64,000 nt of DNA. It comes from Halalkalicoccus sp. CGA53. GTDB lineage: Archaea > Halobacteriota > Halobacteria > Halobacteriales > Halalkalicoccaceae. The position numbers and the translations under genes were made by a program. Every line of letters starts with the position of its first letter. Within the stretch, counting starts at the first letter, position 1. This document shows positions 42,315-50,048 of this stretch, piece by piece. The notes beneath the pieces are model-generated. The model was given only the letters and a program-made list of their open reading frames with translations. It did no database searches and was not told the origin of the DNA. The stretch is taken from positions 3,303,521 through 3,367,520 of the forward strand of contig NZ_CP144125.1 in the NCBI RefSeq assembly GCF_036429475.1. Reading direction: 5' to 3'.

Positions 42315-44842
42315 TGGAGTTCACCCACCGCGGGACCGACGTGACGCCCTCCTGGGAACGGTGGGAGCGGGAGAACGTCGCTGTCTCGGGAAATCGAGTT
42401 CGCATCGCCAGGAACCCGTTTCCGGCCTATCGGTCGGTCGAGCCCGTCGTCGAGGGCGACGACGGCCAATCGAGGCTCGTCGACCTCGCGGTCGACGACT
42501 GTGGGGAGGTGTTCCTCCTGGGTGCGGACGGTACCGTCTATCGACACAGCCCGGGCGAGGGGTGTGACCGTCTCGCTCGAATCGACTGTCTGGTCGACGC
42601 GACCGCCGAACCGCGAGCGATCGACGTCACGCGGGACAGCCTCTACGTCGCGAGCGGGAACCCGGGGCGAGTGCAGGCGTTCTCCCGGCACGCGGGTGGC
42701 ATGCGGTGGTCGCTGACCGAGGGGGTCGACGACCCGGTCACGTTCGTTCGGATCGATGGCGCGACCTGCCTGCTCGATCGGGGGGACCGCCCGGGCCGAG
42801 GGGCCGTCCGACGCCTCACTGCGGACGGGCGTGTCGTTCCGATCGTGACCGACCTCTACGAGCCGATCGATATCGACGCGGACGACGACGGGGCGCTCTA
42901 CGTTCTGGAGCCGCACACGTGGACCGAGGCGGACGACCCCGATCGCTACGTCGTCCGCAGGCTCCCCGCCCAGGCCGTCGCGAGCCCGCCGATCCCCGGC
43001 GTCGATACCGTGTGGATCCCCCCGGAAGCGTTTCGCAGCGTGGGCAGTGCGGAGCCCGTCGTCCCGGCGTGTCTCACGTCCGGGGTCGCGGGGGAGCTCG
43101 TCGTCGGCACCGCCCGTCGAACCGTCGGCGAGGATGCGGTGTTCGGCTTCCGCCCGAACCGGGCGGGGTTCGCACACCAGACGGACGTGCCGGCGGGCTG
43201 TGAGGTGCTGGCCCTCGATCGGTCCGGGGCGTCGGCTCGGCTATACGTGATCGATGGTGACGGCGCACTCCTCGTGAGTACGGCGGAGACGGAACGACAG
43301 CGGAATCCGACGACCGACGCCTACGACGGGCGGATCAGGACGCGCCTCGACGCCGGGGTCTCGGGCACGCAGTGGCACCGCATCCGGCTCGCACGCGAGC
43401 TGACGGATCGGGACACCGAGCTGAACGTTCGGTATCACGCGACCGACGCACCCACACCGGATCGGCTGTCGCCCGATCCCGACGCGCTGGCGTCTGACCT
43501 CACGGCCGTCGGTGGCATCGGCCCGCGCAAGTCGTGGCGCCTGCGGCGTGCTGGGGTGATCACGCTCGCCGACCTCGCAGCGAGCGACCCGGAGACGATC
43601 GCCGCGATCGTCAGCGTCGAGGAGATCGACGTCCCGGCCGACCGGGTCCGGGAGTGGCAGTCGGACGCCGAGTCGATCCTCGCAGGGGGTGACGACGCCC
43701 TCCGGGCGGTCGACGGGATCGGGCCGGTGTTCGCCGCCCGGCTGCGGGTGGCCGGCATCGAGAGCCTCGAGGAGCTCGTCGACGAGGAGCCGGAGGCGGT
43801 GTCGGCGCTCCTCGGAAGCCGCCTCCGGACCGTCTCCACGGGGCGGACCGCGACCTGGATCGCCGACGCCGACGCGCTCCTGCCCGAGACGCCGGATCCA
43901 GAGACGTTCGACTGGGAGACCACGCCCCCGAACCCGGAGGAGGTGCTGCTGTCGGATGCAGTCGGACGGTATCTCTGGGTCGAGGCCGAACTCGTCGGCA
44001 CGGCCGTCGAGACACCGGCGGTCGATGCCACCGACGTCAGCTATCCACGCCGGTCGTATCTCGAGGAGCTCCCGGCGGTCTATCGGTCGGACGGGGCCAC
44101 GAGCGACTTTCTGGAGCCGTTCCTCGCGCTGTTCGAGAGCGTCCTCACGGAGGTCGGCGAGTCCATCTCGGACCTCCCCCGGTATCTGGATCCGGAGACC
44201 ATCCCCGCCGACGCCGAACACCTCGAGTGGCTGGGAGGCTGGGTGGCGGCCGAGATGGATGCCGGCTGGCCGGCCGCCGTCAAACGCGCGTTCATCGCGA
44301 ACGCACCTGCGCTCTATCGGATGCGGGGGACCCGGCGCGGTCTCCAGGCCGCCATCGAGATCTACCTCGAACACGTCAACGTGGATCGGGAGGCGTGGGA
44401 CCGGCTCCGTGCGATCGGGGACGACGACGCCGAGGTGGCGCTGGTCCGCGTGTTCGAACACGCAGATCTGGCGTGCGCGAGGGACACCGACGCCTGGGAG
44501 TCCTACTCGAGGCTCATCAGCTGCCCGCAGGGATTCCTCGTGTTGCTCCATCCCGCCCTCGAGGAGCGCCACGTCACCGCGATCGGCCGGATCGTCGGGC
44601 ACCAGCGCCCCGCACACACGAGCGGGCGTGCTGTGGCGCTCCGGCCAGTTACCGTCCTCACCGGCCACGATCGTGGCGAGCGCGGGTTTCACTCGTATCT
44701 GGGCATCAACACGGTGCTCTCGGCCCGCGAGTTCGCCGTCGAGAGCTCGACGCTGGGCCAGGAGACCGTCCTGCACGAGCGCGAACCGCACGGCGCCGTT
44801 GGCATCCGCTCGCGGCTCGGCGAGGACGTCCGACTTTCTTGA
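42314..44842 (+). CDS. eCIS tail protein: beta-propeller, two helix-hairpin-helix units and TIGR02242 domain
   Basis: 842 residues. Start ATG 42314 is preferred over 42296 because a strong GGGAGGGGG element precedes it and it overlaps the previous stop (TGATG). Residues about 35-350 contain NHL/propeller-like repeats (LVDLAVDDCGEVFLLGADGT, AIDVTRDSLYVASGNPGRV, PIDIDADDDGALYVLEP). Residues 395-525 hold two DUF4332-like helix-hairpin-helix units (LTAVGGIGPRKSWRLRRAG and LRAVDGIGPVFAARLRVAG). Residues 580-740 form the TIGR02242 phage tail domain (ELPAVYRSDGATSDFLEPFL and EHLEWLGGWVAAEM, RMRGTRRGLQAAIEIYLEH). It belongs to the baseplate-fibre interface. HhH in such a protein is unusual. Confidence 0.85.
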   Translation: MEFTHRGTDVTPSWERWERENVAVSGNRVRIARNPFPAYRSVEPVVEGDDGQSRLVDLAVDDCGEVFLLGADGTVYRHSPGEGCDRLARIDCLVDATAEPRAIDVTRDSLYVASGNPGRVQAFSRHAGGMRWSLTEGVDDPVTFVRIDGATCLLDRGDRPGRGAVRRLTADGRVVPIVTDLYEPIDIDADDDGALYVLEPHTWTEADDPDRYVVRRLPAQAVASPPIPGVDTVWIPPEAFRSVGSAEPVVPACLTSGVAGELVVGTARRTVGEDAVFGFRPNRAGFAHQTDVPAGCEVLALDRSGASARLYVIDGDGALLVSTAETERQRNPTTDAYDGRIRTRLDAGVSGTQWHRIRLARELTDRDTELNVRYHATDAPTPDRLSPDPDALASDLTAVGGIGPRKSWRLRRAGVITLADLAASDPETIAAIVSVEEIDVPADRVREWQSDAESILAGGDDALRAVDGIGPVFAARLRVAGIESLEELVDEEPEAVSALLGSRLRTVSTGRTATWIADADALLPETPDPETFDWETTPPNPEEVLLSDAVGRYLWVEAELVGTAVETPAVDATDVSYPRRSYLEELPAVYRSDGATSDFLEPFLALFESVLTEVGESISDLPRYLDPETIPADAEHLEWLGGWVAAEMDAGWPAAVKRAFIANAPALYRMRGTRRGLQAAIEIYLEHVNVDREAWDRLRAIGDDDAEVALVRVFEHADLACARDTDAWESYSRLISCPQGFLVLLHPALEERHVTAIGRIVGHQRPAHTSGRAVALRPVTVLTGHDRGERGFHSYLGINTVLSAREFAVESSTLGQETVLHEREPHGAVGIRSRLGEDVRLS

Positions 44843-44860
44843 GCTGGGGAGACCGAATCC

Positions 44861-46660
44861 ATGAGTCAAAAGACACACACGAACCCGACCGGCGAATCGA
44901 TCGACGCGTGCGAACTGACCACCTCCGAGCGCAACCGATACTTCCACGGGAAGCTGATGACGGCCCGCGATATGGCGGCCGAGCAGACCTACCATCGCCG
45001 GCTCTTCACGCGGCGGTCCCGACACGTGACGGGCTACGGGGTCGTCGACGGGCTCGAGGCAGAGGTCGAGCGCGTCGACGACGGGCTGGCGGTGACCGTC
45101 GAGCCGGGGTACGCGATCGACTGCTGTGGCCGACCGGTGGTCGTGTCGAAGGAGACGACCGTTCGAATCGGGACGGAGGAGTTCCCCGGGTCGGATCGAC
45201 TCGGGCTGTTCATCGAGTACGCCGAGTGCGTCACCGAATCCGTGCCCATCCCCGGCTCGGAGGACGCCTGCGAGCGCGAGTGTGCGTACAACCGGGTCAT
45301 CGAGACGTTCGACCTCCGGGTCGAGGGGGTCGAGAGCGACGACCGACCCGCGAAGCCGGTGCCTCCCGTCGACTTTCCGGACCGAGACGGCTTCGGCGTC
45401 GACGAGGACGGGACCGAACGCGCCGAGGAGCTCCGTACCGAGATCGACGAGATACTCGAGCGCCGCGAGAGGCTGCTCGAAGAGGGCGACGAGGAGCGAG
45501 CGGAGGAGCTCCGACACCGCGCGGAGGAGTTGGAGCGGGATCTGGAATCGTTGGAAGAGTCGGGAGAAACGGAGGGTGGAACGACCGTCGACGGCATCGA
45601 TCGCTACCACCCCGAACTCACACGGATCGCACGGACGTGGGACACGGGTGCGGAGTTCCCGGTGGGCTGTGTCCCGAACGGAACGCACTCGGTCTATCTC
45701 GGCTCGTTCTCCCAGCCGTCGGAGGAGACCGAGACGGTAGACGTCGCGTTCCGCCCGCGAGTGTACACCAACGACATGCTGTACTCGGCGATCACTGGAC
45801 ACACCACCGATTTCGGGAACCCACACGACGTTACGGCCGGACAGACCGGTGCCCTGATCAGCGTCAAGGGTGTCGAGAACCCCGGTGGCGACGTCGACCT
45901 CGCCTCACCGGACGGGAACGTGTCGTTCACCACGGATCCCGACGATGTCGGTGAGCACACGGTCGGCCTCTCGGTGCCCGGCCTCGCGGACGTCGACGAC
46001 GGTCTCCAGGCGCACCTCGGGGACACCGACAACCCCCACGAGGTGACCGCCGCACAGACGGGGGCGCTCGAGAGCGTCGCCGGCGTCGGGGGTGACGACG
46101 ACGGAAACCTCGATCTGGCCTCCCCGGACGAGACGGTCTCGATCACCAGGGGCGACGATGCGGGAGGCGACCATACGGTCGGTCTCTCGGTCACCGGGCT
46201 CGCAGAGCTCGAAGAACGGGTCTCGGAGCTCGAGGCGCGGCATAGGCGAGACATCGAACGGATCACCGACCGATTGATCCGTGTCGAACACTACGTGATG
46301 GAGCGGTCCGTGTGGGGCATGTGCAGTTCGTTCGGTGTCGTCTTCAGGCGGTTCGACAACCAGCAAACCGCTGCTCGAGTCATTCGCGCGGCGCTCGAGT
46401 TCCTGGGCCGTCACGACGCCGGTGAGCGTATCCAGCCGGAGGAGTACTTCGATTACCTCGTGGGTGTCCTCGAACTTCAGCAACAGCTGTTAGCGGAACT
46501 CGAGCGGAACGCCGGGCCTCAACCGAGGGTTCAGGTCGCGTTGGAGGAGCTCGGCAACGCGATCGAGCGTCGAGACGAAGAAAACGTGCTGCCGGCAGCG
46601 GCGGCCCAGAACAAGGCGCGGAAGCTGTTCGAGTGTGTGCACCCTCTCGTAATCGAATAA
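44861..46660 (+). CDS. eCIS tail-fibre-like protein with NPHxVTAxQ repeats and coiled coil
   Basis: 599 residues. The N-terminal 22-130 contains the ERNRYFHGKLMTARDMAAEQ block and GYGVVDGLEAEVERVDDGLA, then PGYAIDCCGRPVV, a module seen in eCIS tail proteins. A coiled-coil segment (about 185-240) is rich in Glu/Arg heptads. At about 309-450 two fibre-type repeats (GNPHDVTAGQTGAL and DNPHEVTAAQTGAL) are each followed by a short beta segment ending HTVGLSV, recalling phage fibre shaft motifs. A helical C-terminus follows (ERVSELEARHRRDIERITDR). Likely trimeric and involved in target recognition. Last gene of the cluster, 18 bases after the tail protein. Confidence 0.78.
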   Translation: MSQKTHTNPTGESIDACELTTSERNRYFHGKLMTARDMAAEQTYHRRLFTRRSRHVTGYGVVDGLEAEVERVDDGLAVTVEPGYAIDCCGRPVVVSKETTVRIGTEEFPGSDRLGLFIEYAECVTESVPIPGSEDACERECAYNRVIETFDLRVEGVESDDRPAKPVPPVDFPDRDGFGVDEDGTERAEELRTEIDEILERRERLLEEGDEERAEELRHRAEELERDLESLEESGETEGGTTVDGIDRYHPELTRIARTWDTGAEFPVGCVPNGTHSVYLGSFSQPSEETETVDVAFRPRVYTNDMLYSAITGHTTDFGNPHDVTAGQTGALISVKGVENPGGDVDLASPDGNVSFTTDPDDVGEHTVGLSVPGLADVDDGLQAHLGDTDNPHEVTAAQTGALESVAGVGGDDDGNLDLASPDETVSITRGDDAGGDHTVGLSVTGLAELEERVSELEARHRRDIERITDRLIRVEHYVMERSVWGMCSSFGVVFRRFDNQQTAARVIRAALEFLGRHDAGERIQPEEYFDYLVGVLELQQQLLAELERNAGPQPRVQVALEELGNAIERRDEENVLPAAAAQNKARKLFECVHPLVIE

Positions 46661-46820
46661 CGGGACGGCGCTCGATCCAGCAGTTACAGTATCGATGTCC
46701 GTGTCCGAGCGGTGAGTTCGGAACGGGTTCGGTCACCGCTCGAGACGTGGACAGCGACCGCTCCCCGTCGCTCCGACCGGTACCTATTAGCGATCCGTTA
46801 GCGATACCCCGGTCGTGGGA

Positions 46821-48026
46821 ATGGGGTCGTACGACGTACTCGTCGCGGGAGGCGGTCCGTCTGGATTACAGTTCGCCCGGGAGCTCGGCCGGCGGACCGA
46901 ACACTCGGTCGGCGTCCTCGAAGCGAACGACGAACTCTCCGAGAACGACAAGTCCACCGGCGGGACCTTCCACCAGGTCGTCGACGGGTTCGACGTCTCC
47001 GAGGAGGTTGTGATGGACTCCAGTCCGGAGGTGGTGTTCGAGGGCCCGGACGCGAGCGCACGACTCCCCATCCCGAACCACGTCCTCGACTTCCCGGCGT
47101 TCGTGGAGTTCCTGGGAGAGAGAGCCGCGTCGCACGGTGTCGACGTGCTGACCGGGGTCAGAGTCCTGGAACCGATCGTCGAGGACGGGCGGGTCGTCGG
47201 CGTCCGGTGCCGACGCCGACGACAGCGTGAGGAGGTGCGGGCAGACCTCGTCGTGGACGCCACGGGTCCGGCGGGCGCGCTGACGAGACGGCTGGGGATG
47301 TGGGACCGGACGAGGGCACAGCGCGGGATCGGAAAGGAGTTCGAGGTCGAGGGGCGGTTCGAGGAGGACGCGCTCCTGTTCCGTTTCGATCACCGGTACG
47401 CACCGGGCGGCTACGCGTGGGTTTTCCCCGCCGGGGAGGGCGCGTTCAAGATCGGCGTGTGCTGGGTCGACGACTTCTACGAACGACACGCCCGGGACGA
47501 GAACACGAGCATCGACGCGTACATCGAACGGTGGATCGAGAGTGACTCGCGGTGGTCGGTCGAATCGATCCGTGCGGTCCACGCCGGGGAGGTGATCTCG
47601 GACAACTCGATCCACCGACGAGCAGGGGATGGGATCGTCGCGGTCGGCGACTCCGTCTCGAGCATCAACCCGTTGTTCGGTGAGGGGATTCGGCCGGGGA
47701 TGGAGTCGGCCGAGATGGCCGCCGACATCGCGATCGAGGCGCTCCGCGCGGGAGACACCTCGCGAGAGGCCCTCCTCGGATACGAACGCCGGTGGAACCG
47801 CGAGAAGGGAGCGAGCTGGCGAAGACAGCGGATCGTCGGCGAACTCCTCTACGACTTCGACGCCGGCCAGCAGAACGGGTTCGTCCGGAGATGTCGATCG
47901 CTCTCCGAGGAAGGGGCCGAACGGCTCCAGCGGTACGAGCTGACGATCGGCGACCTGTTCGGGCTGTATCCGTTCAGAGCGAGCGACCTCCCGAAGCTGC
48001 CGCGTCTCCTGCGACACCTCCGGTGA
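46821..48026 (+). CDS. Geranylgeranyl reductase family FAD-dependent oxidoreductase
   Basis: 401 residues from the ATG at 46821 (a GTG 6 bases earlier is an alternative). The FAD Rossmann motif SYDVLVAGGGPSGLQFAREL is at the N-terminus, with the family motif NDKSTGGTFHQV next. FDHRYAPGGYAWVFPAGEG, KIGVCW, and the second FAD block GIVAVGDSVSSINPLFGEGI complete it. Archaeal relatives saturate isoprenoid chains of membrane lipids. The gene follows the fibre gene in the same direction but has its own weak TATA-like box (CCTATTAG, 46783), so it is probably not part of the eCIS. A paralogue is at 62152. Confidence 0.9.
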   Translation: MGSYDVLVAGGGPSGLQFARELGRRTEHSVGVLEANDELSENDKSTGGTFHQVVDGFDVSEEVVMDSSPEVVFEGPDASARLPIPNHVLDFPAFVEFLGERAASHGVDVLTGVRVLEPIVEDGRVVGVRCRRRRQREEVRADLVVDATGPAGALTRRLGMWDRTRAQRGIGKEFEVEGRFEEDALLFRFDHRYAPGGYAWVFPAGEGAFKIGVCWVDDFYERHARDENTSIDAYIERWIESDSRWSVESIRAVHAGEVISDNSIHRRAGDGIVAVGDSVSSINPLFGEGIRPGMESAEMAADIAIEALRAGDTSREALLGYERRWNREKGASWRRQRIVGELLYDFDAGQQNGFVRRCRSLSEEGAERLQRYELTIGDLFGLYPFRASDLPKLPRLLRHLR

Positions 48027-48119
48027 CGGTTCCGCGAGCGTCGCCCACATCCTGGCACCCGGACACCAGGGACGGACACTCGGCACAAGAGCTATCGTCC
48101 CGTGTCCGGGTGCTGAACC

Positions 48120-49082
48120 ATGGTCGACGCCCACGACTCGGCCGGTGCCGATCGATCGTCGGTCGAGCGGGGACTCGCGGCGACCGAGGCGTTCTCGCTG
48201 CTCGCGAACGAGACACGGATGGCGATCCTGCTCGCACTGTGGGAGAACCACGGTCCACAGTCGTTCACCGACCTCGCCGAGAACGCGGGCATCGCCGACA
48301 CGGGGAACTTCAACTACCACCTCGGAAAGCTGACCGGACAGTTCGTGATGAGCCGCGAGAACGGCTACGACCTCACCCGCGCGGGACGGAGGGCGCTGAC
48401 GGCCGTCCTCGCCGAGGACCTCACGGCGCTCCCGAGGATGGAGCGGACGACCGTCGATCGATCCTGTCCGTACTGTGATGCGACGGTCGAGATCGTCCCG
48501 GTCGACGACGACCTCCGCGTCTGCTGTACGAACTGCGAGGGGGTGTTCGGGGGGACCACGACGTCGATCCGGACCGACACCCCACATCCCGACTCGACGA
48601 TCACGATCGTCCCGCTGCCGACGGCCGGCCTCCGCGACCGTACCCCCGAAGAGATCCTCGACGTCGGGGTCGCGTGGTCGATCCAGCGCGCGCTCTCGTT
48701 CGCGAGGGGTGCCTGCCCGGAGTGTTCGGGCACCGTGCGGACGCGGATCGAGGTCTGTCCCGACCACGACGATCGGGGGATCTGTGACGCCTGTAGCCGA
48801 CGGATCAGCGGGCGGGTCGACTTCCACTGTGACACCTGCCAGAACGGGATGGTCACGAACCTCACGATCGTCGCGCTGCTCGACTCGCAGGTGCTGGGCT
48901 TCTTCGACCGCCACGGCTACGACCTCCTGCGGCCGTCGTTCGAGGACGGCGGTGCCCTCATCTCCTCTTCCGAGACCGTGCTGTCGGAGGACCCCCTCGC
49001 CTACGAGGCGACGTGGACGTTCGACGGCGACGAACTGACGGTGCGCATCGATGACGCACTCGACGTCGAGGTCGTCCGGTAG
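48120..49082 (+). CDS. ArsR-like winged-helix regulator with zinc-ribbon domains
   Basis: 320 residues. The N-terminal winged helix (20-95) has AFSLLANETRMAILLALWEN, then TDLAENAGIADTGNFNYHLG and YDLTRAGRRALTAVLAEDL. It is followed by a CPYC knuckle with CxxC partner (SCPYCDATVEIV and CCTNCEGVFGGT), and a second set (GACPECSGTV, ICDACSRRI and FHCDTCQNGM) at 205-260. Such haloarchaeal regulators (DUF7351-like C-terminal part, recalled not checked) may sense metals or redox. Directly downstream of the reductase gene in the same orientation, 93 bases apart. Confidence 0.85.
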   Translation: MVDAHDSAGADRSSVERGLAATEAFSLLANETRMAILLALWENHGPQSFTDLAENAGIADTGNFNYHLGKLTGQFVMSRENGYDLTRAGRRALTAVLAEDLTALPRMERTTVDRSCPYCDATVEIVPVDDDLRVCCTNCEGVFGGTTTSIRTDTPHPDSTITIVPLPTAGLRDRTPEEILDVGVAWSIQRALSFARGACPECSGTVRTRIEVCPDHDDRGICDACSRRISGRVDFHCDTCQNGMVTNLTIVALLDSQVLGFFDRHGYDLLRPSFEDGGALISSSETVLSEDPLAYEATWTFDGDELTVRIDDALDVEVVR

Positions 49083-49482
49083 AAGTCACCGGTCGATCGC
49101 CTTGCTCCGCTCCGAGTTCGGATGACCGCCCGAAGTGCCCGAACGCCCGGCGAGACGGGTGGCCCGTTCACCGGACGTCCAAGGGTGGGGATGGGTGGTG
49201 AGTACTCCGTTCGGATCCGTACACGGATCGCCCCGTCGGCGTCCACCGACAGGGGGAGTGTTCCACCCACGTTTCCCTCGCACTATGATAGTATAAGTAA
49301 CAGGTCATTGCCGATTCCTAACCGGTGGTATGACCACCCTACACTACCCGAAGGGTAGATCTCCGGGTGTCAGAAAGAGAGAGAGAGAGATCTATTTCGT
49401 TTGTTCGTGAAGAGCCCCGTTTCAGTCTCGGGACGATTGAGCACCTCCGCCTCCCTTCGAATCCCATTTCGAGAGCGACCGG
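49083..49482. other. Intergenic region with a palindrome and a short GA repeat
   Basis: Convergent 3' ends of the regulator and PadR genes lie on either side. A perfect 11-base palindrome with an adjoining TATA-like TATAAG (49282-49297) might drive a 26-codon frame at 49330-49410, but that peptide has no support. A GA-rich run lies at 49375-49392. Confidence 0.4.
49282..49292. promoter_or_regulatory. Palindromic candidate operator ACTATGATAGT
   Basis: Perfect inverted repeat with 5-base arms around a central G, directly beside TATAAG. Its position does not match a supported gene start; a regulator site is one possibility. Confidence 0.3.
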
Positions 49483-49791
49483 CTACGCGGGGACGCCGTC
49501 GACCGTGTCGAGGATCTCCTGTGGGACGTACGAGAGCTCCCAGTTCAGGCGGGCTTCGAGCTCGCGGCGACCCCGCTGGGTGAGCGTGTACTTGTTCGTC
49601 CGGAGGTCGTGTTTCCCCTTCTCGACGAGCCCCTTCTCGACGAGCGCATCCAGGTTCGGATAGAGCCGTCCGTGGCGGATCTCCTTCCCGTAGTACTCCG
49701 TCAGTTCGTCACAGACGTCGAGTCCCTTCGGCTCGTCGAGGCCACCGATAGCGGTCAGCAGGTCGCGCTGAAATGCGGTCAGGTCGTTCAT
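49483..49791 (-). CDS. PadR-family transcriptional regulator
   Basis: 102 residues from the ATG at 49791. The haloarchaeal PadR pattern is clear: MNDLTAFQRDLLTAIGGLDE, then GKEIRHGRLYPNLDALVEKG with wing YTLTQRGRRELEARLNWE and a short C-terminal helix. PadR regulators bind as dimers and respond to small molecules or stress. The frame remains open upstream, but TATA-like CTATTTACC (49819-49827) about 30 bases before this ATG fits leaderless initiation here. Confidence 0.88.
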   Translation of the reverse strand: MNDLTAFQRDLLTAIGGLDEPKGLDVCDELTEYYGKEIRHGRLYPNLDALVEKGLVEKGKHDLRTNKYTLTQRGRRELEARLNWELSYVPQEILDTVDGVPA

Positions 49792-49818
49792 CGATACCCG
49801 ACCGAACGGCAGCCGACG

Positions 49819-49827
49819 GTAAATAGC
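49819..49827 (-). promoter_or_regulatory. TATA-like box for the PadR gene
   Basis: CTATTTACC on the minus strand, 28-36 bases before the ATG at 49791. Confidence 0.5.
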
Positions 49828-49851
49828 ATCGAGATAGTTCACGGGATTACC

Positions 49852-49865
49852 CACACCATAGTGTG
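49852..49865. promoter_or_regulatory. Inverted repeat CACAC-CATA-GTGTG upstream of the PadR promoter
   Basis: Perfect 5-base arms separated by CATA, about 25 bases upstream of the TATA-like box. PadR proteins often autoregulate through such sites; no binding evidence exists. Confidence 0.4.
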
Positions 49866-50048
49866 AGAAAAAGGTAACCAGCCGTGGGGTACGAGTTCGG
49901 TAGATCTCGGATAGCACCATCCACCGGCCCTGGGGACACGTCATCCGAGTCGACGACCGCGAGGTCGCACGCCCGGCCCCCGGAGGACAGGAGGACCGAT
50001 CCGGTCCGATTCCGGTGGAAAACGGCGTCTACGGTGCCCGGTCGGCAG

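Noticed and set aside
43241-45826. 861-codon open frame on the minus strand
   Set aside because: It lies entirely opposite the TIGR02242-type tail gene and the fibre gene and has the Arg/Asp/Pro-rich composition of a mirror frame in high-GC DNA. The plus-strand products have clear family motifs.
22833-46660. Interpretation as a contractile-tailed prophage
   Set aside because: No head, portal, terminase, lysis or integrase genes were seen in or beside the cluster, whereas the AAA+ ATPase, Pvc16-like and DUF4157 genes are eCIS-specific.
22833-46660. Interpretation as a type VI secretion system
   Set aside because: No TssB/TssC pair, TssJLM membrane complex or ClpV was found; the sheath is a single gp18-like protein and LysM, gp25 and J proteins follow eCIS order.
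46866-48914. 682-codon open frame on the minus strand
   Set aside because: It overlaps the reductase and zinc-ribbon regulator in antisense and has no recognisable domain.
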